Assembly (NCBI GenBank): GCA_011051755.1
Contig: DRKN01000080.1
Coordinates: forward strand, 1-37,681
Length of the DNA: 37,681 nucleotides
DNA from: Gammaproteobacteria bacterium
GTDB lineage: Bacteria; Pseudomonadota; Gammaproteobacteria; SZUA-152
Reading direction: 5' to 3'
The notes under the pieces were generated by a model. It ran no database searches. It had not been told where the DNA came from and worked only from the letters and a program-made list of their open reading frames with translations. Within the stretch, counting starts at the first letter, position 1, and every line of letters begins with the position of its first letter. The translations under genes were made by a program, and so were the position numbers. Below are positions 8,043-17,039 of this stretch, in pieces.

Positions 8043-8647
8043 TGCAGCATTCAGCAATGAAGACTGAACTGATCAATCAACTGCTGTGGCCGTTCCAGAA
8101 CCTTCCGAATTCCTATGTGGTGGTGGATACCGAGACTACCGGCCTGTTTGACGAGCAAGGCGCACCAGGCATTGCGAGTCTTGGGGTCGCCTCGGTGCGT
8201 AACGGCAGCGTTGCCGAAACGAACGAATATCACCTCAGACCTCATCGCCCGATGACCGCGGAAGCCTTTAAGGTCAATGGAATCAGTAACAAACAGGCAC
8301 AGGGATACCCATTCTTTTCATCACAATGGCCCGAAATCCGTGAATGGCTGGATGGCCAATTAGTGGTCATTCATAATGCTGAGTTCGACTGGCCTTTAAT
8401 TATTGATCATGTTGAAAGGTATCAAGTAGAACCACCGTCCGCGACAGGTGTATTTTGTTCACAACGAGCGGCGCAACCCTGGGCAAAGGCAATGAGACTC
8501 AAGTGCTCGAAACGTGGGCCATCCCTCGATACCCTGACCCAGGCGCTGGGTGTTGAAAATTTGCGCATGCTGAATAGTGGTATACACGGGGCAATTATTG
8601 ACGCGAGGCAAACGGCGGCTGTTATTGAAGCTTTTCGGCGTCTTTAA
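8042..8647 (+). CDS. DEDDh 3'-5' exonuclease (DnaQ/RNase T superfamily)
   Basis: A 201-residue single-domain exonuclease. All five catalytic residues are visible: D29 and E31 in VDTETTG, D116 in HNAEFDWPLI, and H182 and D187 in HGAIIDARQTA. This makes it DEDDh class, like the DNA polymerase III epsilon subunit. It lacks any polymerase-binding tail, being only a nuclease core. Its ATG overlaps the toxin stop in a TAATG junction, so it should be translated with the toxin. A second in-frame ATG at 8057 is possible. An exonuclease joined to a RES-Xre pair is not the textbook arrangement; the substrate (RNA, single-stranded DNA or a small nucleotide) is unknown. Confidence 0.88.
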   Translation: MQHSAMKTELINQLLWPFQNLPNSYVVVDTETTGLFDEQGAPGIASLGVASVRNGSVAETNEYHLRPHRPMTAEAFKVNGISNKQAQGYPFFSSQWPEIREWLDGQLVVIHNAEFDWPLIIDHVERYQVEPPSATGVFCSQRAAQPWAKAMRLKCSKRGPSLDTLTQALGVENLRMLNSGIHGAIIDARQTAAVIEAFRRL

Positions 8648-8726
8648 ATTGATCATGTGAACTTTCGAAATTATTGAGACACTGTGGAAATAGTTGCGAC
8701 AAATTTCTCTCTTTCTGCACCGACCC

Positions 8727-8757
8727 CCATCCTTGTTTTCGCAAGGGGGCGTTTTTG
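8727..8757 (+). terminator. Probable terminator after the toxin-antitoxin-exonuclease operon
   Basis: CCTTG (8734-8738) and CAAGG pair around TTTTCG, and C-rich flanks pair with GGGG, followed directly by GCGTTTTTGTTTG. It lies about 80 bp after the exonuclease stop. Confidence 0.55.
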
Positions 8758-8771
8758 TTTGTGAGGTATTT

Positions 8772-9062
8772 ATGCCTATACCGCCCGCAGGGATGTTTCA
8801 CCATGAAAAGCATAGATACCGGACACGCTTCGGCGTGTGGGTCGAATCTTGCGCTGACATTGTGGAAGGAAGTCGCGGCTATTTGTGTTCATACACAGTC
8901 GGTGTTTTCCAAGATAATTGTCGCATTAATTACTTCTACTTCGTTACATCCAACTTGCTGAATAAACATTCCCTCCCCAAGGGGTGGGGTATTGGGAGGA
9001 ATTCACTCGTTACGCATTGCTCAACGCTTGTTCGCAGCAAGCTGTGGAGAATTGCCCCCTAA
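8772..9062 (+). CDS. Small ORF of unknown function
   Basis: A 96-codon frame starting MPIPPAGMFHHEKHRYRTRF, with GAGG 5 nt before the ATG. Residues 1-60 look protein-like (aromatic, cysteine-containing), but the last third is read through the repeat at 8961-9060, so the natural gene may be shorter or decayed. No family was recognised. It sits just after a terminator-like hairpin. A shorter overlapping frame from 8803 is also possible. Confidence 0.3.
   Translation: MPIPPAGMFHHEKHRYRTRFGVWVESCADIVEGSRGYLCSYTVGVFQDNCRINYFYFVTSNLLNKHSLPKGWGIGRNSLVTHCSTLVRSKLWRIAP
8961..9060. repeat. Dispersed repeat (CCCCAAGGGG...GGTATTGGGA module)
   Basis: CCCCAAGGGGTGGGGTATTG, then GGAGGAATTCACTCGTTACGC, is close to the copy at 25637-25690. 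It is followed by CGCAGCAAGCTGTGGAGAAT, the other half of the same repeat family. The remaining gap 9063-9238 before slt shows no further gene. Confidence 0.6.
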
Positions 9063-9238
9063 AGTAACGGAGACGGAGTAGAATTACGCTTAAATTTGGC
9101 GCAAGTTGTTGTTTTATGGTTTCCATTGTCGTATTGCAAAAATCACATATGGCGTTTTATGAACTCAATTCTCACCTTAGAAAGGGCTGGACAAGGAACC
9201 TGCACATCGGTTGGTACACGCACCGAGGCAACACTGCT

Positions 9239-11308
9239 ATGAAGACTGATCGACGAAAACCACTCATTCGCACCATCGCCCTGCTCATCCTGGTCACTCC
9301 CGTGGTCAACCACGCCCTGGTACGTGACACACAGCCCGTACAGACGCCAATGCTGCCGCCCTCCCTGAGCGAAGGCGCGCAATCCCACGCCGATACGTTA
9401 TCGCGGGTACTCAACTACCGCGTCGATGAACGCGCCGCTCAACGCGCCCTGTACCAGCAGGCCGAACAGGCCCTGGCACAGCATCGACTGACACGATTCC
9501 GCGAACTGCTGCCCCGGCTGACCGACTATCCCCTCTATCCCTATCTGCAATACCAGGATCTCAAACAACGCCTACAGCGTGCCAGCCGCCATGAAATCGA
9601 CCAGTTTCTTGACAGCTATGCCACACTGCCCGTCGCCAGCAGCCTGCGCCGCAAGGTACTCCGGCAGGCAGCAAAGCGGCAGGATTGGCAAAGCTACCTG
9701 CACTATTACCGCCCCACACAAAATGTGACCCTGCAATGCCATTATCTCACTGCGCGCCTGCACAACGGCAAAACCCATGATATTTATAAGGATATCCAGC
9801 AGCTGTGGCTCAGTGGCCGATCCCGTCCCAGCGAATGTGACGGCGTCTTTGCGCACTGGATCGATGCCGGACAGCTCACCGATGAATTGCTCTGGCAACG
9901 CATCGAGTTGACACTGAGACAGGGACGCCGCCAGCTTACCAGCTATCTCGCCCGGCAGTTGCCGGCCCGGGATCGCCACTGGGCGCAGCTCTGGATCGAT
10001 TTACATCGTGACCCCGACCAGCTCCCTCGACGTTATGAAGCGCTGTTGAAGCCCCATCCCAAGGCCAAACCGATCTTCATCGATACCCTGCGGCGCCTGA
10101 TACGACATGATCCACAAAAAGCGATCAGATTCTGGCATACCCACACGGCAGAATTCAGCCTCCGAATCCCCCTCAACGACACCGAACAGGCAAGTCTCTA
10201 CCACGATGTCGCCATGGCCCTGGCCCTGCGCCACCAACCCAATGCCGAAGCCTGGTTCAGGCGCATCCCCCCCAGCCACCAAACCGACGCATCACGTAGC
10301 TGGCGGGTACGGGCCGCCATACGCAATAAACACTGGCAAACCGTACACCACGCAATCGACGCCATGCCGGAAAAACAGCAGCAGACTGACCGCTGGCGCT
10401 ACTGGAAGGCCCGCGCCCTGGCGGCACTGGGCCAGGAGAAAGACGCACTGGCACTCCTCGGCGAACTGGCCGGGCAACGTAACTATTACGGCTTTCTGGC
10501 CGCAGATCGCCTGTCACGACCCTACCCCCTGCAGGTTCAGCCCTACCAGCCCAGCGCTGAGGAATTGTTTGCATTGCAGGAACGGCCGGACATCCGCCGC
10601 AGCGCCGAGCTTTTTCAGCTGGGCCGACTTCTCGAAGCCCGTCGCGAATGGCGTATCACGATGGGAAAACTGGACGAAATCCGCCGCCAGCAGGCCGCCA
10701 AACTGGCCCAGCTGTGGAACTGGAACGGGCAGTCCATTCTCACCATGGCCAGCACCTCTCACCGCGACGATCTGGAGTTGCGTTTTCCGCTGCTGTTCAG
10801 GGAAGAGGTACTTGCCCTGTCGGAAACCAAGGGCCTGGAAGCGGCCTGGACCTACGGCGTCATCCGCCGCGAAAGCGCCTTCATCAGCGACGCCCGTTCC
10901 TCCCGCGGGGCGACGGGGCTGATGCAACTGATGCCGGCCACCGCCAAGCACATCTCGCGCAGCCTGAAGATACGCTACCGCGGTCTCAGCACCCTGCTAC
11001 AGCCGGAAACCAACCTCAAGTTAGGCACCGGCTATCTGGCCAAAATGATGACACGCTTCGACAACCAGACCGTGCTGGCCACGGCGGCCTACAATGCCGG
11101 CGCCCGACGGGTGAAAAAATGGCTACCGGGTGAAACGGCAATGGACGCCGACCGCTGGATCGAAACCATTCCCTACAAAGAAACCCGTGAGTACGTCAGC
11201 AATGTCCTCGCCTACACCATTATTTATGCTGACCGTCTGGGTCAGGGGGGCCCACGCCTCAACGAACGCATGCGGCCCGTCAGGGCTGGCAACGAAGCAT
11301 TCCCCTGA
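9239..11308 (+). CDS. slt: Soluble lytic murein transglycosylase (Slt70 type)
   Basis: A periplasmic enzyme that cuts the MurNAc-GlcNAc bond of peptidoglycan with formation of 1,6-anhydromuropeptides. The 689-residue protein starts with MKTDRRKPL and a hydrophobic signal (IRTIALLILVTPVV). A long alpha-helical superhelix follows (about 40-510), then a C-terminal lysozyme-like SLT domain. The catalytic glutamate is E545 in GVIRRESAF. GATGLMQLMPATA and the AYNAGARRV motif complete the signature. The ATG at 9239 is preferred over an upstream frame at 9116 because only it gives a signal peptide at the N-terminus; GAGG lies 11 nt upstream. It stands alone, and a repeat hairpin follows its stop. Confidence 0.95.
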   Translation: MKTDRRKPLIRTIALLILVTPVVNHALVRDTQPVQTPMLPPSLSEGAQSHADTLSRVLNYRVDERAAQRALYQQAEQALAQHRLTRFRELLPRLTDYPLYPYLQYQDLKQRLQRASRHEIDQFLDSYATLPVASSLRRKVLRQAAKRQDWQSYLHYYRPTQNVTLQCHYLTARLHNGKTHDIYKDIQQLWLSGRSRPSECDGVFAHWIDAGQLTDELLWQRIELTLRQGRRQLTSYLARQLPARDRHWAQLWIDLHRDPDQLPRRYEALLKPHPKAKPIFIDTLRRLIRHDPQKAIRFWHTHTAEFSLRIPLNDTEQASLYHDVAMALALRHQPNAEAWFRRIPPSHQTDASRSWRVRAAIRNKHWQTVHHAIDAMPEKQQQTDRWRYWKARALAALGQEKDALALLGELAGQRNYYGFLAADRLSRPYPLQVQPYQPSAEELFALQERPDIRRSAELFQLGRLLEARREWRITMGKLDEIRRQQAAKLAQLWNWNGQSILTMASTSHRDDLELRFPLLFREEVLALSETKGLEAAWTYGVIRRESAFISDARSSRGATGLMQLMPATAKHISRSLKIRYRGLSTLLQPETNLKLGTGYLAKMMTRFDNQTVLATAAYNAGARRVKKWLPGETAMDADRWIETIPYKETREYVSNVLAYTIIYADRLGQGGPRLNERMRPVRAGNEAFP

Positions 11309-11323
11309 ATTATTTTGCCAAAA

Positions 11324-11580
11324 AATAATAAACAACCCCGCAGCAAACCATCTCGCTACGCGAAAACGGGGTATTGAAGGGTGTTGTGGCATACCGTTTC
11401 CAGGGTACAGGAAACTTCAAGCGCGCTGGATGAATCACCCCGGCGAAAAGCGGGTCCCGATCTCTGGATTCCGGCTAAAAACAGGCCGGAATGACGGTAA
11501 TCGCAACACCAAAAATCGGCGCTTTTCTTAAAGAACCTACTTTTGGTCGGTGAGCTGCGGGCAATTCGACCCGGAGAGAT
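11324..11580. repeat. Composite dispersed repeat after slt
   Basis: Three modules in a row: (a) 11326-11380, AATAAACAACCCCGCAGC, where ACCCCG at 11335-11340 pairs with CGGGGT at 11367-11372; (b) about 11440-11500, a GGATTCCGGC...GCCGGAATGACG inverted repeat; (c) 11508-11580, ACCAAAAATCGG...CCTACTTTTGGT, then GCTGCGGGCAATTCGACCC and GAGAGATTAA. Modules b and c recur together at 17646-17757 and 37084-37229. Confidence 0.7.
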
Positions 11581-11597
11581 TAACAAAAACAGATCAC

Positions 11598-11626
11598 AAA
11601 AAAGAGCCGCTCAGATGAGCGGCTCT
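11598..11626 (-). terminator. Rho-independent terminator of the 6S-like RNA
   Basis: An 11-bp stem, AGAGCCGCTCA (11603-11613) with TGAGCGGCTCT (11616-11626), has a two-base spacer, so the real loop is four bases. On the minus strand a run of six Ts follows (11603-11598). It lies about 30 nt after the closing stem of the ncRNA. Confidence 0.8.
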
Positions 11627-11654
11627 CTCAGTTGTGGTTACACAAATTAATTCT

Positions 11655-11801
11655 AGCATTGCCCTGCTGTCTTGAACCTAATGTCCAAGTGGCAGCCCCC
11701 GAGATGCTTTAGGATCTCCAGACAAGTGGATGTCACACCGCATCTACATTGTGGCCCCGAGCAGACTCTAGTTGGATCAAATGACATTTCAGGGCAATAC
11801 T
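11655..11801 (-). ncRNA. ssrS: 6S-like RNA (divergent candidate)
   Basis: On the minus strand, bases 11801-11790 pair with 11666-11655 in a 12-bp closing stem (ATTGCCCTG with CAGGGCAAT at its core), making a 147-nt RNA. Inside is a long imperfect hairpin (around GATG...CATC) with internal loops. On the 3' side a small hairpin, CTTGGAC-ATTAG-GTTCAAG, sits where E. coli 6S RNA has CCTTGAAC...GGTTCAAGG, preceded by CCTAAA, which recalls CCTTAAA of 6S. The RNA starts 8 nt after a -10-like TAAGAT and is followed by a strong terminator. 6S RNA binds sigma-70 RNA polymerase as an open-promoter mimic. It is shorter than the usual 180 nt and lacks the common ygfA neighbour, so another structured sRNA is possible. 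Confidence 0.5.
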
Positions 11802-11809
11802 CAATCTTG

Positions 11810-11837
11810 ATCTTAGTCAATTATCGGGCAACTGCAA
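11810..11837 (-). promoter_or_regulatory. Promoter of the 6S-like RNA
   Basis: On the minus strand TTGCAG and TAAGAT are 16 bp apart. Initiation 8-9 nt further would fall at the first base of the closing stem (about 11801), so promoter and fold agree. Confidence 0.45.
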
Positions 11838-12004
11838 GTGTTTTTCTTTAATTCCCATATAATCTTTTCTTATCAAGAAGATAATTGATCAACCCCAAAA
11901 TTTAAAGGATTTTTTTATATCACCTGCAAATATAGATTCATCCAATGCGCCGATTTTCCGGATTTGCCGGGCATGCTTAATTCTACTTTGTCACACTTAT
12001 CCTG

Positions 12005-12400
12005 TTGAAAACAAAAGAAATGCGTTATAATTACCACCCTGTTAACGAGGCTCAAACCGGGTAAGGGGATCAGCAGAAGCCCACCCGAAAACAACCACCA
12101 CTAAGGGGATTCGACATAGCAAAAGCCCGCTTGAAAAAGTGGGAAGACGTTTTAACGCCCATTGTCATGCATTTCGGGATCATTCTCTACGCGGCATCAT
12201 CACGACTCAACTCACGCTCGATCGTATTTGCAAGGTTTGATGCAAGCGCGCCGAAAAAATAGGGAACGTATGGCGGAAGTTGTTCCCGATAGCGATCACT
12301 GCTGTCCCGTTAACTTTCACAGAAAGAGAAAGGGGTCGAAAGGAGAAGGGTGTAGTTCCTTTAGAACGACGAGATTCATGATAAAAGATCTATATATATG
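12005..12400. other. Non-coding stretch with a TATAAT box and two degenerate direct repeats
   Basis: TTGAAA (12005-12010) and TATAAT (12026-12031) are 15 bp apart on the plus strand. Downstream, AAGGGGATCAGC..AGAAGCCC..CCGAAAA (from about 12063) and AAGGGGATTCG..CAAAAGCCC..TTGAAAA (from about 12103) are two diverged copies of one unit. No convincing gene follows. The short frame at 12162-12413 has no recognisable product. Confidence 0.3.
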
Positions 12401-12585
12401 TGATGTGGCCTAATGATTTTGGACACCAACTACGGTGGTAAACTACGGTGGTAAACTCCACCGATAACATAGGGTGTTCAATGATGACGAGAAAGACATA
12501 TACATCACAATTCAAGCATGAGGCAGCGGGACTGGTTTTAGACCATGGTTATAGCATTGCACAAGCCTGTGAAGCCAAAAAATAA
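12401..12585 (+). mobile_element. IS3-family insertion sequence remnant (left end and orfA start)
   Basis: TGATGTGGCCTAATGATTTT followed by GGACACC (12401-12427) resembles the terminal inverted repeat of IS3-group elements. Then comes a 13-bp tandem duplication, AACTACGGTGGTA (12428-12453). A reading frame at 12481-12585 gives MMTRKTYTSQFKHEAA... and ends in CEA, the N-terminal helix-turn-helix of an OrfA transposase. Homology stops at about 12576, where an AATAAAGGGGTC repeat begins and brings a stop. orfB and the right end are missing, so the element is dead. Confidence 0.7.
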
Positions 12586-12840
12586 AGGGGTCGGGTATGT
12601 TGAATCATTCTCAAAGTGCGGGATAAAGGGGCGAAGACAGAAATTCGTCGCTTGCTATCTGAGAAAAAGGAGTTTGGGCAAAACATTCCACGTATTTTAA
12701 CAATGATACAATTAACCTGACCCCTCAAAACAATGATACAATTAACCTGACCCCTCAATCTTCTTAACAATGATACAATTAACCTGACCCCTCAATCTTC
12801 TCTCAATGATACAATTAACCTGACCCCTCAATCTTCTCTC
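12586..12840. repeat. Four-copy array of a GGGGTCAGGTTAATTGTATC repeat with an inverted fifth copy
   Basis: On the plus strand the unit CAATGATACAATTAACCTGA + CCCCTC occurs at 12701, 12731, 12768 and 12804, with spacings of 30, 37 and 36 bp. Copies 2-4 are followed by AATCTTCT. At 12586-12610 a diverged copy lies in the opposite orientation (AGGGGTCGGGTATGTTGAATC). The array ends 25 bp before the hrpA stop. The GGGGTCAG core resembles REP-type sequences mobilised by Y1 (RAYT) transposases, but no such gene is in the window. Confidence 0.75.
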
Positions 12841-12864
12841 AACCTTAAATGTAACGGCGTAAAA

Positions 12865-15800
12865 TTAGGGGGTGTTCTCAATTATTTCCTCCAGGCGTTT
12901 CGGGGAAACGGGCTGCGAGGTCTTCAATGCTTGGGCAAACACTGAAACACGATATTCCTCCAGCATCCAACGCAACTGAAGCAAAGCAGGTTCCACTTTT
13001 TTCTTGCGTTCCAGTTTTTGCTGATAAATAGCAATAAATGGCTTTAACCTTGCCATCCGTTCCTTGTCGGCTGCCGGCGTCTGCTGCAATTTTTCGATAC
13101 GCTGTTCCACCGCGCGCAGAAAGCGTGGCACATGCTGCAACCATTCAAAGGGCGTATGAATCAGGCAACCGGGATAAACCAGTGCCGCTAATTGCTGTTG
13201 GATATCTTTTACCGCATCCATGGCCTGAATAGGTAGCTGACCGCGCAGCCGTTTTTGCAGCGCATGATGGCGGGCAATAATATCGCCGGCCAGCTGCCCC
13301 ACCGCACTCGCCACCGTCATCAGTGTTGGCTGTCGAACATCCATGATGCACTCAAAATCGGACTGGCTGCGGACATCATGACCGTCGGGGAAAAAACAGC
13401 GATCGATGATCAGCGCCTGTAAATCATCTTTCAGTGCCTCACAGCTGTCGATGCCCACGTATTGCCGGCACAGGCTGTCGATGCCCGGCAGGTTACGACG
13501 CAGATACTTGCAGGGCTTGGGCAGGGTCTGGGTCACCAGTGCGCGCAGACCCGCACGGTGGGCCTCAGCGGCGCGCGCCTCGGCATCGAAGAGCTGGATG
13601 GCCAAACTGCCGTCGCCCTGCACCGCCAACGCCGGAAAGGCACGGAAGTGGCTGCCGGCACGTTCGATCTCGACGAAGGACGGCAGATCGCCGAAATCCC
13701 AGCGACGGATATCACTGCGCTCCCAGTGGTGTTTGTCCAGCGTCTGTACAAAATCGTCACTGGCGTGTTTGCCGAACTTCGCCTGCAATACGGGCAGGTC
13801 GCGGCCATGAGCAATGACCCGGCCCCCGGCATCGATGACCGCATAACGCATACGCAGATGGTCGGGCAAGGCCGCCACGGGCCAGGCATCCACCGGCACA
13901 TCGACACCATAATGCTGTTTCAACAAGCATTCCAGGGTGGCCAGCAGGCCTCCGCCGGGCCGCTCATCGGACAGTCGCCGCAGCAGCGAGGCGGCCGTAT
14001 CCGGCACCGGCACCAATGCCTTGCGGATGGGTTTGGGCAGGCCCTTGAGCAGTGCCGTGACACGCTCCACCAGCAACCCCGGCACCAACCATTCGAAGGG
14101 TTCGGGGTCAAGCTGGTTGAGCGCCCCCAGCGGCACCAACGCACTGACGCCATCGTCCTCGCCGCCCGGATTGAAACCGTAGCGCAGGTGCAGGCGCACA
14201 CCGTTGACCTCCATCTCACCCGGATATTCGCGATCACCCAGGCTGGCGCGCCCGGGATGGATAACCAGCTCACGCGGCAGTTTGAGCAGATCCGCTGCAT
14301 CGGCCTCGGCCTGCCTGCGCCACTTTTCAAACAACGCACCACTGTGGATATGCCCGGGCAGACGCTGGTCGAAAAAAGCAAACAACTGCGCCTCGTCAGC
14401 CAGCACGTCACGCCGGCGGCCGCGTGCCTCGATATCCTCCGCCTCACGGATCAGGGCCTGGTTATGACGCATAAACCCGGGTGCGTCGCCCTTCTGTCCA
14501 CGCCGGGTGGTGGGCCGGTAATTACCGGCAATCAGCGCCTCACGGATAAAGATTTCACGCGCCACCGGGATATCGATAGGGCCAAAATGCACCCGCTTTC
14601 CCGACTGAATCAGCAGGCCGTAAAGGCTTACCGTCTCCAGCGCCGTGACCTGTGAACGCCGCACGTCCCAGCGTGGCTCCGTGTAGCTACGCTTGACCAG
14701 ATGCCGCGCCAGCGGTTCGATCCACTCCGCCTCGATGCGGGCGATGCCGCGCGCATAGAGCCGACGGGTCTCGACGACCTCCGCCGCCATCATCCACTTG
14801 GGGCGTTTCTTCGCCACCGCCGAACCGGGGAAGAGATAAAATACCGAATTGCGCGCGCCCTGATATTTCTGCGGGCCCTTGCGCGGCCGGGAGGTGCGAC
14901 CCTTTACCGCAGCGGGCTTATTATCCCCCTGCTCCAACCGATGACCGAGATTACCCAATAGACCGGTGAGCAGGGCGCGGTGCAAAACCGCATCATCGGC
15001 AGGTTCACTGTTCATACTCAGCCCCATATCCCGCGCCTGCGTCTTCAACTGCTGCCAGGTTTCACGCCACTCGCGCATGCGCATGAAGGCGAGGAAGGAT
15101 TTTTGGCAGTATTTGCGCAACTGGCTGTTGGACAGGTGTTTACGCTGTTCCTCGAAGTGTCGCCACAGATTCAACAGGCTGACAAAGTCCGAGTATTCAT
15201 CGGCAAACCGCCGGTGCTGTTCGTCGGCCTGCTGCTGTTTCTCCTGCGGACGCTCGCGCGGATCCTGAATACTCAGGGCGCTGGCGATCACCAGTACCTC
15301 GCTCAGACAGCCCTGCCGCCCTGCCTCAAGAATCATACGGCCGATGCGCGGATCCAACGGCAAACGCGCCAGCTGCCGGCCCAGGGGCGTGAGTTGATTG
15401 TGTTCATCCAATGCACCCAACTCGTGTAAAAGGCGATAGCCATCGTGGATGAAGCGCCGATCCGGTGGATCGATGAAGGGAAATTCCTCCGGATTACCCA
15501 GCCCCAGCTGGCGCATTTGCAGGATCACCGAAGCCAGGTTGGTGCGGCGCAGTTCCGGCTCGGTGAATTCGGGCCGGGCGAGGAAATCCTCTTCCGAATA
15601 CAGACGGATACAGACGCCGGCGGCGACGCGTCCACAGCGCCCGGCACGTTGATTGGCCGAAGATTGGGCGATTTTTTCAATGGGCAGGCGCTGCACCTTG
15701 CTGCGGGTGCTGTAGCGGCTGATGCGCGCGCTGCCGGGGTCGATGACGTAACGGATACCCGGCACCGTGAGCGAGGTCTCGGCGACATTGGTCGCCAAAA

Positions 15801-16839
15801 TAATACGCCGCCGCGCACTGCTCTTGAAAACGCGGTTCTGCTCCGTCGCGCTGAGACGTGAATACAGCGGCAGGATCTCCGTGTGCGCGGGATGATGTTT
15901 ACGCAAGGCCTCGGCGGTATCGCGAATCTCGCGCTCGCCACTGAGGAAGATGAGGATGTCACCCCGGTGATCGATGGCCGCGACTTCGTCCACCGCATCG
16001 AGAATGGCCTGCTGCTGATCGCGATCCCGCTCATCAGCATCGCCCTGTAGCGGGCGGTAACGGATCTCCACCGGATAATTGCGCCCGGAGACCTCGATCA
16101 CCGGCGCAGGGCTGAAATGCGCCGCAAATCGTCCGGTGTCGATGGTGGCCGAGGTGATAATCAGCTTGAAATCCGGTCGTTTATGCAGCAGGCGTTTAAA
16201 ATAACCGAGCAGGAAATCGATATTGAGGCTGCGCTCGTGGGCCTCGTCGATGATCAATGTGTCGTACTGGCTGAGCACACGATCCCCCTGCAACTCGGCC
16301 AGCAGGATGCCATCGGTCATCAACTTGATGTTAGCCTCTGGCCGGATATGGTCGGAAAAACGCACCTTGTAACCCACCACCTGCCCCAGCTCAGTGTTCA
16401 GTTCTTCGGCAATGCGTGTGGCAACGCTGCGTGCGGCAATGCGGCGTGGCTGGGTGTGACCGATGAGCCCGGCGCTGCCGCGCCCCACAGCAAGACAGAT
16501 CTTGGGCAGCTGAGTCGTCTTGCCGGAGCCGGTCTCACCGGCCACGACGACGACCTGGTGTTTTTTGATGGCCGCGGCGATATCGCGCCAACGACCGCCG
16601 ATGGGCAGGTCTTCGTTGATATTGACCGCGGGCAGGCTCTCTCGCCGCTGCACGACGCAGGCGCACGAGGCCTCGATGTCCTTTTTCAAGGCCTTCAGTT
16701 TGCTGCCCGACTCGCGCCCCACCTGCAAGGCATGACGCAGCCCGTGCAGACGCTTGCGCAGCGCCGGGTGGTCGGCAGTCATACAGTCGTCGAGGGCGTT
16801 ATAGAGGGTATTCAGTTCGCTGCGAGTCAATTCGGACAT
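12865..16839 (-). CDS. hrpA: ATP-dependent RNA helicase HrpA
   Basis: A large cytoplasmic DEAH-box helicase of 1324 residues, the typical HrpA length. Walker A is GETGSGKTT (101-109), the DEAH box is 198-201 and SATID follows near 231. Motif QRAGRCGR lies further on. Then come the helicase-associated and OB-type regions and the long DUF3418-like C-terminal part. HrpA acts on mRNA and on stalled ribosomes in E. coli. The start at 16839 ([10 protein letters not shown]) has no good Shine-Dalgarno sequence: ATG is preceded by TTTAAACCCAA, so translation may be weak. The gene stands alone, and its 3' end abuts the tandem GGGGTCAG array. Codon use and GC fit the other housekeeping genes. Confidence 0.97.
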   Translation of the reverse strand: MSELTRSELNTLYNALDDCMTADHPALRKRLHGLRHALQVGRESGSKLKALKKDIEASCACVVQRRESLPAVNINEDLPIGGRWRDIAAAIKKHQVVVVAGETGSGKTTQLPKICLAVGRGSAGLIGHTQPRRIAARSVATRIAEELNTELGQVVGYKVRFSDHIRPEANIKLMTDGILLAELQGDRVLSQYDTLIIDEAHERSLNIDFLLGYFKRLLHKRPDFKLIITSATIDTGRFAAHFSPAPVIEVSGRNYPVEIRYRPLQGDADERDRDQQQAILDAVDEVAAIDHRGDILIFLSGEREIRDTAEALRKHHPAHTEILPLYSRLSATEQNRVFKSSARRRIILATNVAETSLTVPGIRYVIDPGSARISRYSTRSKVQRLPIEKIAQSSANQRAGRCGRVAAGVCIRLYSEEDFLARPEFTEPELRRTNLASVILQMRQLGLGNPEEFPFIDPPDRRFIHDGYRLLHELGALDEHNQLTPLGRQLARLPLDPRIGRMILEAGRQGCLSEVLVIASALSIQDPRERPQEKQQQADEQHRRFADEYSDFVSLLNLWRHFEEQRKHLSNSQLRKYCQKSFLAFMRMREWRETWQQLKTQARDMGLSMNSEPADDAVLHRALLTGLLGNLGHRLEQGDNKPAAVKGRTSRPRKGPQKYQGARNSVFYLFPGSAVAKKRPKWMMAAEVVETRRLYARGIARIEAEWIEPLARHLVKRSYTEPRWDVRRSQVTALETVSLYGLLIQSGKRVHFGPIDIPVAREIFIREALIAGNYRPTTRRGQKGDAPGFMRHNQALIREAEDIEARGRRRDVLADEAQLFAFFDQRLPGHIHSGALFEKWRRQAEADAADLLKLPRELVIHPGRASLGDREYPGEMEVNGVRLHLRYGFNPGGEDDGVSALVPLGALNQLDPEPFEWLVPGLLVERVTALLKGLPKPIRKALVPVPDTAASLLRRLSDERPGGGLLATLECLLKQHYGVDVPVDAWPVAALPDHLRMRYAVIDAGGRVIAHGRDLPVLQAKFGKHASDDFVQTLDKHHWERSDIRRWDFGDLPSFVEIERAGSHFRAFPALAVQGDGSLAIQLFDAEARAAEAHRAGLRALVTQTLPKPCKYLRRNLPGIDSLCRQYVGIDSCEALKDDLQALIIDRCFFPDGHDVRSQSDFECIMDVRQPTLMTVASAVGQLAGDIIARHHALQKRLRGQLPIQAMDAVKDIQQQLAALVYPGCLIHTPFEWLQHVPRFLRAVEQRIEKLQQTPAADKERMARLKPFIAIYQQKLERKKKVEPALLQLRWMLEEYRVSVFAQALKTSQPVSPKRLEEIIENTP

Positions 16840-16950
16840 TTGGGTTTAAACATCATTGCCTGCTCACCACAGAGATAAAACTATTTTTAAACCGCCAAGG
16901 TGCCAAGACTGTATTCGATAGGGTGTAAATATTTTCCATCAATAGGTTAA

Positions 16951-17039
16951 AACCACCGGCTTTAGCCAGTCAGCTTTCAGCTACGTGTTTTTTAGCAAGC
17001 TGCCCAGAACCCATCGACTTTAGTCGGTGATCGTTCAGT
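16951..17039. repeat. Two TTTA-loop hairpins
   Basis: ACCACCGGCTTTAGCCAGTC (16951-16970) and CATCGACTTTAGTCGGTG (about 17011-17028) are short palindromes with a TTTA loop; the second has a 7-bp stem. A related AAACCACCGCCTTTAAACCG is at about 21733. Such CGACTTTAGTCG palindromes are common near IS200/IS605 elements, but no transposase is present here. Confidence 0.35.

Noticed and set aside
10107-10922. 271-codon plus-strand frame within slt
   Set aside because: It is an alternative frame of slt with the low-complexity Ser/Pro/Ala composition of out-of-frame high-GC reading.
11356-11586. 76-codon minus-strand frame beside the 6S-like RNA
   Set aside because: It is read entirely from the dispersed repeats (SPTKSRFFKKSA also appears from the copy near 17700).
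11655-11801. RsmY/RsmZ- or CsrB-type RNA
   Set aside because: Only two GGA triplets and none in a clear hairpin loop, so CsrA sponge function is unlikely.
12162-12413. 83-codon plus-strand frame
   Set aside because: No ribosome site, no family resemblance and it runs into the IS3 left end.
12549-12770. 73-codon minus-strand frame through the repeat array
   Set aside because: Its N-terminal part is a translation of two repeat copies (RGQVNCIIV twice) and the rest is out of frame with the IS remnant.
12701-12840. CRISPR array
   Set aside because: The spacers are only 4-11 bp, they share sequence (AATCTTCT), and there are no cas genes; it is a repeat array of another kind.
13462-14655. 397-codon plus-strand frame opposite hrpA
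   Set aside because: A GC-driven shadow of hrpA with no recognisable domain; hrpA is complete on the other strand.
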